From Tricholomella constricta (lineage: Eukaryota; Basidiomycota; Agaricomycetes; Agaricales; Lyophyllaceae), in the NCBI GenBank assembly GCA_013368375.1, contig JAACJP010000007.1:372001-436000 (forward strand): 64,000 bases of DNA. Reading direction: 5' to 3'. The translations under genes were made by a program, and so were the position numbers. Below, piece by piece: positions 31,049-42,984 of this stretch. The notes under the pieces were generated by a model. It saw only the letters and a list, made by a program, of their open reading frames with translations. It was not told the DNA's origin and did no database searches. Each line of letters starts with the position of its first letter. Position 1 is the first letter of the stretch.

Positions 31049-31928
31049 GTGTGCAGGGCTTAAAAGGATGGTTTGGACAAAGATAAAGACGACCCGATTC
31101 GATATTAGTCGAACCGACGACGACGCGACGAGCGCGATAGTATGCGATAGTTCCCAGCTGGAACTGGTCGGCGACGCGACTTTCGGTGTCGGTCGTGCGA
31201 CAGCGAGACGAACGAGGTTAATACGGAGAACTCACGGGTTCGGGCGACGAATACGAGGTAACAGAGACGGCGGTTACGAGCTTTACGATGGCGGCGGCGG
31301 TTTATACGGTGGTAACGGGGCAGAGACGACGGGGTCGACGGTTTTGAGCTATTAACTCTGAACGTGAGGGAAAATACGGGCTATAATTCACTGGGGGGGG
31401 CTCTAGGTACTACATGGGATTGTTTTAAGTAGTAAGGTCAAATCACCGTCTCTTTAGTGCAACCATGCGGACGTTTCGCGTTAGGTTGTCGCCAAGCCTG
31501 GTACCGCGCGGTGCGTTTCTGAGGACAAGTCGGGTGTGGCGCGTTTCGGAGCGGATACCAGTGTCGGATTGGATACGTCGTCAGGGAAGTCGGTGATTAC
31601 GGGACTCCGTGAGTTAGTCGGACCTGTGCCGTGAATAGGAGACGGAATGGCTTTGTCGTTAAATGCGTCATGGGTAAGACGCCAAGTCGGGTGTTTGACG
31701 TTTGTAGGCGAACGTGCGTAGTCGCTTGGCGACTACACGGTTACTCCGATCCCCGGCGCCCGAGAGCGAGGTCGGCCGAATTGAATGGGTCGCGTTCGGT
31801 CAGGAGTCGGTCGGTGAGTGGATTGGCGAGTCGGTCGGCGAGTCAGTCGGTGTTGTCGTGTGCGTTCGTGGGTGGTTTACTGTGGTCGGAACTTCGAATC
31901 GGTGGCCGGCCGAAGAGGGTGCATATCA
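30955..31928 (-). repeat. LTR 3 (5' LTR of unit 2)
   Basis: 974 bp, same base as LTR 2 at the one site where LTR 1 differs. After TATCA the sequence changes abruptly to unrelated flanking DNA starting TCGGTTTACG, which fixes the LTR edge. The gag frame of unit 2 starts inside it at 31048. Confidence 0.93.
31301..31306 (-). promoter_or_regulatory. TATA box of the unit 2 genomic promoter
   Basis: Same TATAAA as in LTR 2, here ~250 bp upstream of the unit 2 gag ATG at 31048. Confidence 0.5.
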
Positions 31929-31932
31929 TCGG
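31929..31932. repeat. Target-site duplication TCGG, right
   Basis: Matches 8119-8122. Because the next base on the right (T) equals the first LTR base, a 5-bp reading with a shifted LTR edge is also possible; 4 bp fits the TG...CA ends. Confidence 0.7.
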
Positions 31933-33399
31933 TTTACGACGCGAGCATAGGAGCTTCAATCTGTTCAGCCCTGATCTAGTTTTTTTACGGTTCTATGTTG
32001 CAACAAAAAGTCTCTCTCTCTCACACCGAGATTCAGATCTTAGAGGAGCTTTTCTCGAGGCGATAGTGACCTCTGCCGGGTCAGGGTATGTACCCATGAT
32101 GAAAATCCTGTCAGCGTGGGCATTTTGCCACCTTGCGGCTTGCGCGTGTACCTTAGGGTACAAACCAAGTTTCACATAGTCCGCATTCTGTTCGTGACAT
32201 GCCCACTGCTCACAGCTATTCTGCCACGATGCGAGCCTTATCGACACTCGAATATCTGATGCCCTAGTCGAACGTCTCACAGGGATGATGACACAGACAA
32301 CGACAGGGCTCTCTGAAATTCAAGACATGTCAAGGACGTCTCAAACTCGGTGACCTTGGGGCCCGCCTCTCATGAACCGTGATTCTACATGGGCCGCGTC
32401 TGCGGCTTAAGTATCCTGCCTTCTGTTTTCTGACACAGATTGGGTAGACCACACAACTTCCGGCCAGACTTGGACAATGTCATGCAAAGGATGGAGGCAG
32501 TGATGAAATCCTCCGACGACTATCAATGATTCGGTATCGAGGCAACACGACCGCAACATAGTGTTGACAAAGAGTTGGCGCGCGCATCATAAAGGGTGTT
32601 ATACACGAGCACGCCTCCATCTTGGGACAGGCTTTCCGTCAATTGTGCGTCATTTTTAGGGGATCGATCTCACATTATGACCAATTAAGTTGAAGGATGT
32701 TATTTATGATAAACAGCTGCACCGTTTCTAGGACTCAATACAATGTTATGACGACACATGCTGTTGGTTATTCGAGAGAAAAAATCGGATAGTACCCTCG
32801 TTTCGGAATGATATGAGGAAACCGTGTCAATTGTCACAGGGCATTCTGAACTTGAAGCTTGAGCTTGAGGGGAAAGGAGGATTCATGTGTTTGTGATAAT
32901 CGAAAGAATTTTTGAAAGGCTCGTCGCGTCAGAGTCATGTGATCAGTGTGACCGACGCGCATATTAGTTGTCACGCACCAATTTTCATCTTAAATTTGCC
33001 TCTTTCTTGACTCGTCTCATTAGATTCTCTACAAAACGGCAGCCACGGACAACACGCTGTCCCGCGTCCCATCAGTTCTCAACTTTCAAACGGTGGAGAT
33101 GAACTCGATGGTCTCAGCTTTGTGGAAACCCAAGCGTACGTTGTAGGATTCCGATGAAAATAGGATGAGATCTGGAGACATTAAATAACTCGCTTCTTTA
33201 GTCAGGATGGCCTTTAGCATGTATTGCGAGGGGATTTGACTTCTAGGCTTTCTAGCTAGGGTCCCAAATGTCCCCAAACCCGTGCCTCCACATCGACGGC
33301 CTTGAGCCTGAAGGACTTCCTCTCAGTCCTGAGTTTACAGAATACTCAGGTTAATATTGGACACGTGATAAACAGACTGTGGTCGACGCATATCCGAGA
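31933..33399. other. Gene-free right flank of the retrotransposon
   Basis: Nothing recognisable on either strand. Short frames only, and no second LTR or terminal repeat was noticed. It merges into the degraded dioxygenase-like copy that starts near 33400. Confidence 0.5.
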
Positions 33400-35491
33400 T
33401 ACTTGACAGGTCGATCCAGGGAAGTTCGGTAGCCCCGCCTGGGCCCTTATATGGTTGACCGTGGCAGAAACAGTCTGTGAAGCCTTGTAGACGCGCCTTC
33501 CTCTACTCCGCCGAGATGTGAATAAGCTTCTTTGTACGAAGCAGGGTCCCAGTATGTGCTTTCCCACCACTCAAGTTAGTGCCTTGTACCTCAATGAGAC
33601 AATAAGGTTTATTACCGTATCAGGAGTGCGCACTACGGTTTCATCTCATGTGTGAATAACCCCCGTCCCCTTTCGAGCACTGAGAAGGCAGATGGCATGT
33701 TTGCTCGGTTATCGACGTTTCACTATTGGCGTAGTGCACAGGATGCGAGGTCCATGTCGCCCTTTCTTATCCAGGAAGGTCATCGATTGTCCTCGAGCTC
33801 CCGCCATGCCACCTTCGTTCTTGTGTTTTACACCGGCGTCAGGCACAAAGTTACACCAATAACTTCAGGCTATCCTTTGGCATTGTGGGACATCGGATCA
33901 TTGTTCGTCATTCCTCCTCTTTTCTGGCCCATCTTTCCACCCGCCAAAAAACTGTGGAGGGCATCGCCGGACAGTGCTCATGTTCGTGCATGAAGGTGCG
34001 GCAGTACAAGTCTCGTTGCCTTCTGGGGATATCTATCATGGTGTTCGATGCAACATCAAGGCTCGAATAGGCCGAGTGCCGAGAACAGGAAGATGGCGAA
34101 TTTTGCGCTGAAATACCTTAACAGGTGTTGTAATGTTGTCTTATGTGGTTCATTTATTGAGAGATCTCCTCGAAGCCATAATACGGAGAACTGCAAGCAT
34201 GGGTGTTTGAATCTTCATTTTGTTGCTATTGCAAAGTGCACCCTCCGGGGATAGAGAGCGCGTGCGACAATGGGCGGACGAATAACCCATATAGTACCAC
34301 CCCCCAAAAGCGCAAGGTACTTCAGTGCGGCCGCTCAAATGAAAGTGGTCGTGTTCCTCCTTCGAGAGTAAGTTAACACATTTCTTGTCCTTCCTGTGTG
34401 AAGGCGAGTAACATTGTCTATAATAGGATATTGCCGCAATCAGTGAAGGCCCTCCAATTCATAATTTCGCTGTTGCATCTGTGAAGTCCCTATACGAGCA
34501 CAGAGGAAAATAATCTAGACTGCCCAGCATCAGCCTCGTCTCATTCGATCACTGACACGCAGCATATTGGGAATGTCAATTTCGACGGCTTGATCGAGCA
34601 GCTACTCAATGCAGATGCTGCTTAAGGAGGCTCTGGAGATAACCCGCGGGGTGGGTCGTGCTATCAGCCTCCTACACCGAGCAGAAAGTCTAACAGGTCA
34701 TCGAGCTCACCGAACTCTGCATCATTACTGGACGCATGGCACTGTGCAGCAAACTATTTGTTCTTTTAATCCTACACATCCAGGGCTTCACGCGGCAAAA
34801 AGTCCTGGCGCTGTTCGCCCCTCTGGCGCGTCGTCTTCGAAAATTCACGCGCAAGAGAGGAGTCAGTCACTCTCCTTTCATCTCCTTCCTCCGATTGTTC
34901 ATAACTCTTCGTTCGTCTTACTTGTGTGATGTTCTGGGGCCTCAGGGACGGAACTAAAGAGCAAAAGTCCGGAGGATCGGATGTGGGTGCGGCGATCATG
35001 CCCTCGTGGACTCTTTCCTGATCTCTACCACGAGATCCCAAGGGAATTTCGCCTCGTACAAGCCTGTCGACTGCACCTCGAGCAACGACTTAGTTCTGTG
35101 TCCGATCTTCTCACTTTCGTCACTGTGCGGAGACGCAGTCCACACGGAGTGATCGTCACGAAACGACTTAGAATCGTCGCGCTGCGTTGGGCTGCCCGTG
35201 TCTCTCTGGCCAGGTCTTTCCTCAAGGTCATTGCCGGATGTAGTATCCTAGCTGATGGACGCGCTTTATGACGATGTTCAGACGGCACTAACGGGACCGC
35301 AGCAGTTTCCCCTCATCATAAGCGATGCGGAGAACCACCCACCTTCGCCCGCTCATTCGCAAAGTGCTTCAGCCCTGCCGGCTATTTTGTCGAAGAGTTT
35401 GGTTGATGGCGAGTTCCTACGCTGCGGAAACAAAGAGGAAAGAACCGTCGATTTGGTTGTCATTGGCCTCACGGCTGACGATAGTTTTTGA
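33400..35491 (+). pseudogene. Decayed copy of the 2OG-dioxygenase-like gene at 42985-47084
   Basis: Fragments in shifting frames match, in order, exons 3 to 8 of the minus-strand gene 10 kb to the right. They include AATAAGCTTCTTTGTACGAAG near 33520 (exon 3 end), SSTEKADGMF near 33665, a YTGVRHKVTPITSGYPLAL segment near 33830, and a long C-terminal match from about 34600 (FRLVQACRLHLEQRL, SPHGVIVTKR). It ends in VIGLTADD where the intact gene has VIDLTGDD. Stops and frame shifts interrupt every part, so it cannot make a full protein. It lies in inverted orientation relative to the intact copy. Confidence 0.8.
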
Positions 35492-37420
35492 AAATCCCAT
35501 GGCCGTGCTCGCCATGGTGCTCCTCGCTTATCCCAAAGACTTGGATTGATACGTGCCATAATGCGATGTATTAGGCGTTGATGGATGTTGATTGTTTTTC
35601 CTCAAGCAGCCCCCCCCCCCAAAAGGAGAGTCGGGATACGCATCTTACAAGCGCGCCGATCGTCGCACTCCATAATTCAACTCACTGTCTTGAGTATTCG
35701 AATATTTGCGATTCGTCGAAGGATAACACCGAATAAATGAGATCGTGAGTGTATCTCGTATATCTCTGATTGACGATCCTTCGACTACCTAGCTCATCGA
35801 TGGCTCGATCTATCGGAGCTTGATTATGGACACTAAAGTGGGCCATTTACAAGGCTCAAAGAGCCTCCTCCTGCTTTGTTCTTATCCAACCAGAAAGCAA
35901 CAGCCTTGCAGCCATCTGCCATCAGTCGGTGGTTTTTGGATGCCGTACTTCGGTCGGACCCTGAAGAACGAAGGAGTTAAGGTCATACCAAACTCTGTCA
36001 TATACATACATACACCCACTGCCATTCGACGACGGACTACCTCTCATCCAATTGGCCAATTGGTTTCTTATGTCCTTTTACACCCTCTTATCAGCTGAGA
36101 TACTTCCCTCGTTCTATTCCAGGATGCCTATCGTAAGAATAGGGACCATTTTCCGTCTTTCCGAATATTCCATCAGTAGTCCGTTGTTCGAGGCTTGCAC
36201 GGCCACCTTCAAATCCTAGACCCACAATCACGTCAGTCCCTGATATTCGATCCGCCTCGTTTCACTCCTCATATGGCTTGCATATGGCACACACCTGCTT
36301 GGCATCATTTATGACCTACGTGAATCCCGGATGCCAGAACAAGTGACGGGACTTTGACATATTGATTGCCCAAGTGTTTCTCACACACTTTCCGGCTCGC
36401 GCGTCGACGTTGAATCATGTAGTCCCCAGGCCTTAGGGCCAGCCCCAGGTCTCCTTTCGGACTCTGTTCACAGGCCGTCGGGCATGGGAGGTTTGGCAGA
36501 ATTTAATTAACGTCGGCGAGCTTGCATCACCTTCGCGGAACCAAGTATGCTGATTCGATGTGCTGAACACCACAAGCAACCTGAGATGGGCTCTTTTGGA
36601 CCAAGTCTCCAATAGCGCTGATCACAAGTCACTCACGTAAAGCCACCTGGTGATAAGGACATCCACCCTTACTAGGTCTGGCGGCCGCCCACAGCCGGTA
36701 CCTACCCCCCCCTTTTCCCGACTTTCCTTAAACTGAACGCGTTATACTCGCCGAGCTTTAGGTAGTCGCCCAGTCCACTCAGCTTATATTCAGTATAATG
36801 CTCATCCGATCCTCGATATCAATGAATATTGGCGGTAGTTATAATTATCGCCGTCGGGTGGGCTGATGAGCCGACGGCAGGATAATCGGCGATCTGGAAT
36901 GATGCAAGGGCCCTCCCCAAAATGTATCGTTATCCACAAGGAGGCAGGCAACTCATGTTGTATGTGCATAGGTCACTGGACCCAGGTCAATCCGAAAGCA
37001 ATTCACCACCTCGCAGGGTCAAATGATGGACAAGATTCTAGACGACTTTTGTATGCTTTTCCCAAGTCGGCCAGCCATGTCGGTACAAACCCTAAATATG
37101 TCAGGTACCCGTCTGTTAGGGTATATCTTCTGCGCAATTGATCTACCGTGAGCGGAGGCCGCGGGGAACACTCTGTGAGTGGATTAAAGAGAATATCATA
37201 GCTCAGTGGCCTACAAATCATAGAACGATACGTGCACATACAGAGGCCATGAGGTATAGTCTAAAACAACGAGAGGCTGAGTAGCAGATCAAGGACTTGA
37301 GTCAAAGCAGCAAAGAGAAAGTGTCTAAGCAGCGCATGGATGCAGGCGCGCATGTGCATGTGGTATAGATAGAGATGCCAGGTAGGGGCCGGGGCCCGGA
37401 TCCAGAGAGGGAATCCCAGC
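35492..37420. other. Gene-free region with a small imperfect inverted repeat
   Basis: No gene recognised. At about 36846-36890 ATTATCGCCGTCGG and CCGACGGCAGGATAAT form an imperfect inverted repeat around a 13-nt loop. A run of ten C followed by four A occurs near 35610. Other frames are short and unsupported. Confidence 0.45.
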
Positions 37421-38015
37421 TCATGAGGAAGATACACCCGCGAGAGTAACTTTTGCGATGACGGGCTTGAGGTGATCATCCGTAATGTAACTTGGGGTGT
37501 TGGCGTTTCGCGAGATTTTAGAGCCGAGGCTCTGTACGGCCGAAGATTCCGTTAAGCGACCAAGTGCTAGAATGCGATACGGGTGAACTTACGATGATAT
37601 CCCCCGAGCTAAGTACGACGGCTTTCTTGATTTTGACGTCGTTTACGTAGGTGCCGAACGGGGAGTCAAGATCACGGATGTAGACCTACGAGAGTAGGTG
37701 AGTGAGGCTCATTGGACGATATGAGCATTAAGACCACAAGGAACTGACCTGCTGCCCGTCCCACCAGAACTCGGAATGCGAGGAGCTTAATGGAAGAGGT
37801 GATACAGGAGAGCCTTCAGCAACACGTGAACGCTGTGGCGCAAACCACCCATTGGTTTGTGTGGCCGACCGGGTCTGGCCCGAGTCAGCGTCAACCTCGG
37901 CTCCAAGCTTGATTCTGACATCACGGGACATAGGAATATATTTCGTTTGGAAGGGAAAGCTGCCAACGGCGGCTGTGAGACTCAGCATGGGGGATCCCAT
38001 AACGCTCATGATCAT
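37421..38015 (-). CDS. Small FHA-domain protein
   Basis: Three exons on the minus strand (38015-37749, 37685-37593, 37531-37421), 156 aa, nearly all one forkhead-associated domain. Visible features are the first strand FPFQTKYIPMSRDVRIKLG, the SSSHSEFWWDGQQVYI core with the phosphothreonine-contacting Ser and structural His, and DLDSPFGTYVNDVKIKK, then a closing DIISLGSKISRN. FHA domains bind phosphothreonine peptides in signalling and DNA-damage pathways. There is no catalytic or membrane region, so it is probably an adaptor. Met at 38015 was chosen because a TATA box lies ~115 bp upstream; the frame is open further upstream to a Met at 38240, but that part is not FHA-like. It is divergent from mL44. 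Confidence 0.8.
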
Positions 38016-38774
38016 GAAATGAAGGCGCTGCCTGTGAGGATGTGGTATCGAGTAGAGGTTGGGGTATATGTACCGCTGCGGGTCGCGAGAAAGAGAGAAT
38101 TGGATTTGGGGTTTGAGAGAAGGTCCCCTTTTATATGACAACACCATGAAAGAAGCAAGTCGATGGGACGGACAGGGCCGGGCACGTAGTATCTCGTTTA
38201 ATTTTGACGATTTGGCTGAAATTCCGTGCGATCGGTTCAATAGTACGAACGAGCACCGAAAGCAGGTGAGAGATCGTGGACAGGACTAGACAGGACTCCA
38301 TATGGAACTACGTAAGGACGAGATCCTAAGTCAGCGGCCGACGTTTGCCGGACCGCACCCTTATGGGAACCTAATTGGAAGACACAAGGCTTCCAAACCT
38401 CGCCGGAAGATTTAAGGGATTTTGATTTTGTGGGCGTCGACGAGGCTGGCGCCTCGAGGCCGCAGATATGTCCCGACGATATGGCGCAATGTAGGTCCGC
38501 CAGTCGGCAGGTTTCCGGAAGCAACCAGTCTATCGATGTGGATCATCACACGAGTTATCGCCGCGGAATTGTGACAGTGTCAGCGCAAGCTCGGGGAGGC
38601 TACAATCATCGGAAAGTCATCTGGGAAAAGGGAAATTGTGGTGGAAAGAGCTCACAGGTGGATTGACCGGCCCTTAATCGAAATCCTCACGTGATTGGAT
38701 TTTTTTCGAGGAAATGGAACTGGACTACACCCACGGAAAAAAGTCAAGAAACGGGTGGGGATTGTCGGCAAATT
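38016..38774. other. Divergent promoter region between the FHA and mL44 genes
   Basis: About 760 bp with the FHA TATA box near its left end. No additional gene recognised. Confidence 0.5.
38129..38135 (-). promoter_or_regulatory. TATA box of the FHA gene
   Basis: TATAAAA on the minus strand, ~115 bp before the chosen start at 38015. Confidence 0.45.
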
Positions 38775-39918
38775 ATGTCTCGTCCTCTTCGCTGTCTGAC
38801 TTCTTCACTTCGTACTCTCAAGCCCCTTCCTACCGCCTCAACGCTCCCACCGCGAGGTCAGTGATTATTCTCTTCGTATCACACGAGAGTTGTCGTGCTT
38901 TCGCTGACGACAGAGGGACGTAACGTAGGTACTGCAGCACGACGATACTCGGTAATCGCGTTAAAGTCACGTTCGGAAGAACAGCCAAGGTCTGCGCCTC
39001 AACGGATATCCCAACGAGGCCGTCCCCGAGTGGGCTATGTTGACGAGGTAGAAGAGTTCGGGTCGCAGGGGACTTCCAGCTCGAGCGTGGGCAGCGGAAA
39101 GGAAGGGGAGGATGGTTTGATGGAGAAGCAGAGCTGGAATGGACCACGGTCAACTTGGAAGGAACCGGAACCGCGCTTTGCTGAACATCTGAATGCTCTG
39201 TTCCCAACGTTGCAATTCCCACCTGAACTTGCGAAGCGAATTTTGACACACGCGAGTCATCCAGCGGCTATGTATGGACACAATGCTGCGCTTAGCTTCA
39301 CAGGTACGTTTGCTTAAATCAGTTGTCCTGAGTTCGTTACACACCAAATTTTAGGTCGTAGAGTGCTGGAGTCCTACCTCCTCCTCATGCTCAGCTCAAG
39401 TTCAGCTTTGCAGCCTTCGCATGACATGGATACCATCGTAGCACGTACCCTGAACTCGTACACCTTGGGAGAGACAGTTGGGTCGAAGTGGGGGCTGGGG
39501 CGTGCCGTGCGGTGGACACCGACGCTTCCTCACTCACAGCTTAAACAGGATCTTGACCAGCGCGAGCTACTTCGCACCGTTGGCTTGTACAAGATCCAGG
39601 GAGATGCTGTTGGAGCAATCATGGGTGGAATTTTCTATCAATTTGTGCGTCTCAATCTTCCGCTTCTTTTGATACTTCCCATGATCGTTCCAACCCTTGT
39701 TCTCTCTTCGTCACGTATGCTCCGTGTTGACCATGTCACATCTATTTTAGGGAGGTTCAGTGGCACACCGAGTGTTCCATACACGAGTTCTACCACAACT
39801 ACTGGGCCGTGGACTGCCGAACGCCTTCGGCAAGGATGCCCGGGCGGCGTGCGAGAGCATGGGCGGTGAAGATGGTAATCTTCTCTTGGATACACCTACA
39901 GCACAGACGGCGTCATAA
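38775..39918 (+). CDS. MRPL44: Mitochondrial large-subunit ribosomal protein mL44 (RNase III-like fold)
   Basis: Four exons (38775-38856, 38914-39303, 39355-39644, 39751-39918) give 309 aa. The N-terminus is rich in Arg, Ser and Leu without acidic residues (MSRPLRCLTSSLRTLK), as in mitochondrial presequences. An RNase III-like helical domain begins near residue 120 (FPPELAKRILTHASH, GRRVLESYLLLML) with degenerate catalytic positions. The C-terminal part (QGDAVGAIMGGIFYQFGGSVAHRVFHTRVLP) matches the mL44/MrpL3 family, which sits in the mitoribosomal large subunit near the exit-tunnel side. The intact frame over four exons supports function. Other RNase III-like proteins are a less likely alternative. 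Confidence 0.8.
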
Positions 39919-40559
39919 AAACCACATTACCTTCATTATGAATAAAAGCTATCAGGATTGTGAGCCTGTCATGCCTTTATTTGTGAGCAAGCTGAGCTAA
40001 CACGATTTATTTGATACAGTTATTTCGTCGTTACATATAATATATCTATTCAGCTATTCAGAATTGAACCTTCTGTCGCGACACTTCAGGATGAGAAACA
40101 CTGTATATCGAATCTTGAAGCTAAATTGCCGTCTTATATTCTACTTTGCTCATGTGCTATTTTCTAACTCACTCTACCCATCTTTTAGTTCGCTCCAACC
40201 CGCTCACAAACTTCCGTGTCTCATGAAAATCTCTTGGAAAAGCAAAGACTCAACCACATCATGTGGTTTCTCCTCCCTTGACGCGCCGCTCTGAGTCTGG
40301 CCACAAAACTGCTATCTGCCCCATAACCATCACGTGATCCGTAGCTTCTTGGAACCACTCGTTTTAGTACGAGCATTCCGCAACAATCATACCGACCATA
40401 TGCTCACCAGATCACCAGACCTCCTCATACATCATAAGAACCAATTACTGTTATGGCCGCAGTCGTTACGCTTCAAATACAGGCTTCTCATTCATACATG
40501 ACTTCTCGTCCACTTCACACTCCAAGTACGCAGGGTTGATCAATCGTTTCACGGCCATC
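39919..40559. other. Intergenic region before the GH105-like gene
   Basis: AT- and pyrimidine-rich spacer of 640 bp holding the mL44 3' region and the promoter of the next gene. No gene recognised. Confidence 0.5.
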
Positions 40560-41968
40560 ATGCGTGCTTTAATCTGCAAGGCTCGGGCAAATATCCTAGC
40601 CTTACTTACCTTGTTCCTCCCCTGGTCCAGCGCATCTCTCATAGGCTCAAAGCGAGGCAAGGCGGACCACGACGCCATCCCTTTTTCCCCTGGCTTTCCT
40701 GTCCAAAAGGTCGTCGACCTCGCGCAGACCATCTCTTCTCACTCCTGGGAGTTCGGAACCGCCACTGAGGCGCTTCTGGAGCTGTACGATCCCGAATTAT
40801 CCGTCTTTGGCGACGAACCGTTCGAGGCAGCGGAAAGCCTCAGCGAGGCGAAGCCACAAAAGAAAGGGAACCGCGGGACGCAGGCGAACAAGCTGCCCCG
40901 TGCTCTGGCATATGCAGCGGAAAAGATAGTCATTGGAACTGGTGCGAACGCACTGGCGGATGGAGACGGCGCAGTGGGCGATCCGGCGAGTCTGGGCGTC
41001 GGTGCCGTTCTCCTTGGCAAGCGGCCTGGCTTTGAAAAGTACGCAAAGGCAGCGGCTGAGACGGTGGAGTATATAACTCAGGACGCACCGCGGGCTTTGA
41101 ATGGCGCGATCTCGCACCGAGTTGATGTCGTAGAGCTGTGGTCAGTCTTCATCATGAGTCTTCATCATTCGAAAATTCTGTCTCACGAGTCCGTATATCA
41201 TTCACACACCGCAGGGCTGACTTCATTTACATGGCCCCTCCATTCTTGGCATACTACGCGGCTGATACGGCCAACATCACGCTCCTCCGCGAATCCGTCA
41301 GTCAATGCCGACTCTATCGCGATCGCGTGCAGGCGAAGTCCGATTCTCCAGAACCGCCCTTCAAAGGATTGTGGCAGCATATCCAGGGCCCGCAGCACGA
41401 CGACCCGGGTTTATGGTCGACGGGGAACGCCTGGGTGGCAGCCGGCATGGCGCGTGTGCTCGCCACCGTGCTCAAAGCGCCTCTGGGTAAGGGAAATGCG
41501 GACCTAAAGTGGCGCGGCGAGGCAGTAGCGGAGCTGACCACCTGGATTGAGGAGATCGTGAACGGGGCAGTAGAGGCTGGGAAGGATGCGTATGAGGACG
41601 GGTTGGTAAAGAACTATTTTGATAAACCGGAGACGTTCGGGGAGACGTCGGGCAGCGCATTGATGGCGGCGACGGTGTACAGGATGGTCATCTTGAGGCC
41701 TGGCGTGTTCGGGCGCAGCGGGAGGTATATTCGATGGGCGGATGGGATTCGAACGACGCTCGGGGGCGAGTTCTTTGATGACATTAGTGAGGACACACTG
41801 GACCATGTGGACGCGGTGAATGGGACGGTGAGGCCGACTGTCAATCCTCTTGGGTGGGGCGATGTAGAACCTTGGATGACCGGAAGTCCTGAGGGCCAGA
41901 GCTTCGTCGTTTTGCTGTATGCTGCTTGGAGGGACTGCGTGTTGGCGCGCGTGTGTGAGAGAGATTGA
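40560..41968 (+). CDS. Secreted GH105-like glycosidase (six-hairpin fold)
   Basis: Two exons (40560-41140 and 41215-41968) give 444 aa. The N-terminus has a signal peptide: a basic start, then ILALLTLFLPWSSASL. The body resembles basidiomycete GH105 proteins (unsaturated rhamnogalacturonyl hydrolases of pectin breakdown): VELWADFIYMAPPFLAYYA, WQHIQGPQHDDPGLWSTGNAW, AAGMARVLATV and SGSALMAATVYRM. The HDDPGLW segment carries the acidic residues expected in the active-site cleft. The start at 40560 was chosen over an upstream TTG in the same frame because it places the signal peptide at the N-terminus. Family is inferred from the motif pattern; the exact substrate cannot be told. Confidence 0.75.
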
Positions 41969-42984
41969 GTGCGAGTGGCTCTGTTGGCAATTAATTTGAT
42001 TGTTATCTGCCTGAGATGAGTTTCATGCTGTTGATTCAGAGTTCGTAGAATTACTAGTAGGCACGGATTCATATCGGGATAACGGGTCATAGACGAACTG
42101 AGAAGTTATGAGGTTTTAAATTTTAACTATCATACCCATCAGAAACGACCTGACAAACTTCAAGTACAAAAATGATGTTGAGTATTTCAGCTGTTGCGTC
42201 GTGGATAACGAAACATGCAGCTCGGCTTCATCAGATTAAATAGACTACCTAGGTTTCACACATCTCTTCGAGAATTTTGCGTTCGACGAACCTCTCTCAT
42301 GCCTAGAGAATTTTCTCGCCGCGCTTTGTTTGACGATGGATGGTCCATTCTATTTCAGTTTCCTAAATGAGTCAACAAACGAGTGGTCGCCGCCACACTG
42401 GTGGTTACCTCTGAAGGGATGGAATCGGGCCTCAATCGAACGATGCACACATGCAGGCAGGACAGGTCGCTAACGGCCACTGATATGCGTCACCCGTTGG
42501 AAAAACATTCTAGGTCCTTCAGGCCCTGATGGATGTACGGCATCCACGAGCCACTGGAACAAGAGGCTTGTTGGGCTGGAGAAACCTTTTAACAGGAGAG
42601 GGGTTCCAGACTGGCTCCTTGGCTCCGACGTTTCATCCTATGTCAGGGTGGATCTGTGTGTCGAGAGAAATCAATCAAAAGAGCATGCTGTTATTCAAAC
42701 CGCAACACTTCTTTCCCATTATGCAAGACCGTCGCGCGGACAATTAATTGAGCTGAAAATATACGGAAACATTTTGACCAAGATAAATAAAGGGTTTGTA
42801 AGTATGTACGGACCTAGCTCAACGCTCAGTGGGAGGAGATATACCCGAAACCGTTAGTGCAACGGCGAACTCTTGGAAGAGCTCCGTGTGAAGCGATCTT
42901 CGTTATGCGTGATGTTTCTGAATCGCCGCATCACCCGGAATATAACATGCCAGTAAAGGTACCTCTCCATGCGACATTCAAGAA
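41969..42984. other. Convergent intergenic region
   Basis: About 1 kb between the 3' ends of the GH105-like gene and the dioxygenase-like gene. Short frames only. Confidence 0.5.

Larger units (their letters stand above)
8123..31928 (-). mobile_element. Tandem Ty3/Gypsy-class LTR retrotransposon (LTR-int-LTR-int-LTR) with antisense accessory genes
   Basis: Sequence starting TGATAGTGCT at 8123 recurs at 19539 and 30955, a period of exactly 11,416 bp. The third repeat stops after TATCA at 31928, so three 974-bp LTRs enclose two complete internal regions (9097-19538 and 20513-30954). LTR ends are TGATA...TATCA, a perfect short inverted terminus. TCGG flanks both outer ends as a target duplication. 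Gag and pol run on the minus strand, so the 5' LTR of each unit is the right-hand one. Domain order PR-RT-RNase H-IN places it in the Ty3/Gypsy class. The two units encode identical proteins; I noticed only two base differences (8711 A versus G at 20127 and 31543; 18949 A versus G at 30365), so the insertion and its tandem arrangement are very recent. Each unit also carries two plus-strand genes. Confidence 0.95.

Noticed and set aside
8123..31928. CRISPR array or bacterial mobile element as explanation for the long repeats
   Set aside because: The repeat period of 11.4 kb, LTR ends, retroelement domains and spliceosomal introns exclude it.
31933..33399. A further degraded retroelement to the right of LTR 3
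   Set aside because: No RT, integrase or LTR-like sequence was seen; only short unsupported frames.
36860..36885. Hammerhead-like CTGATGAG core
   Set aside because: The expected GAAA element after stem II is missing (CGATC follows), so the ribozyme fold does not close.
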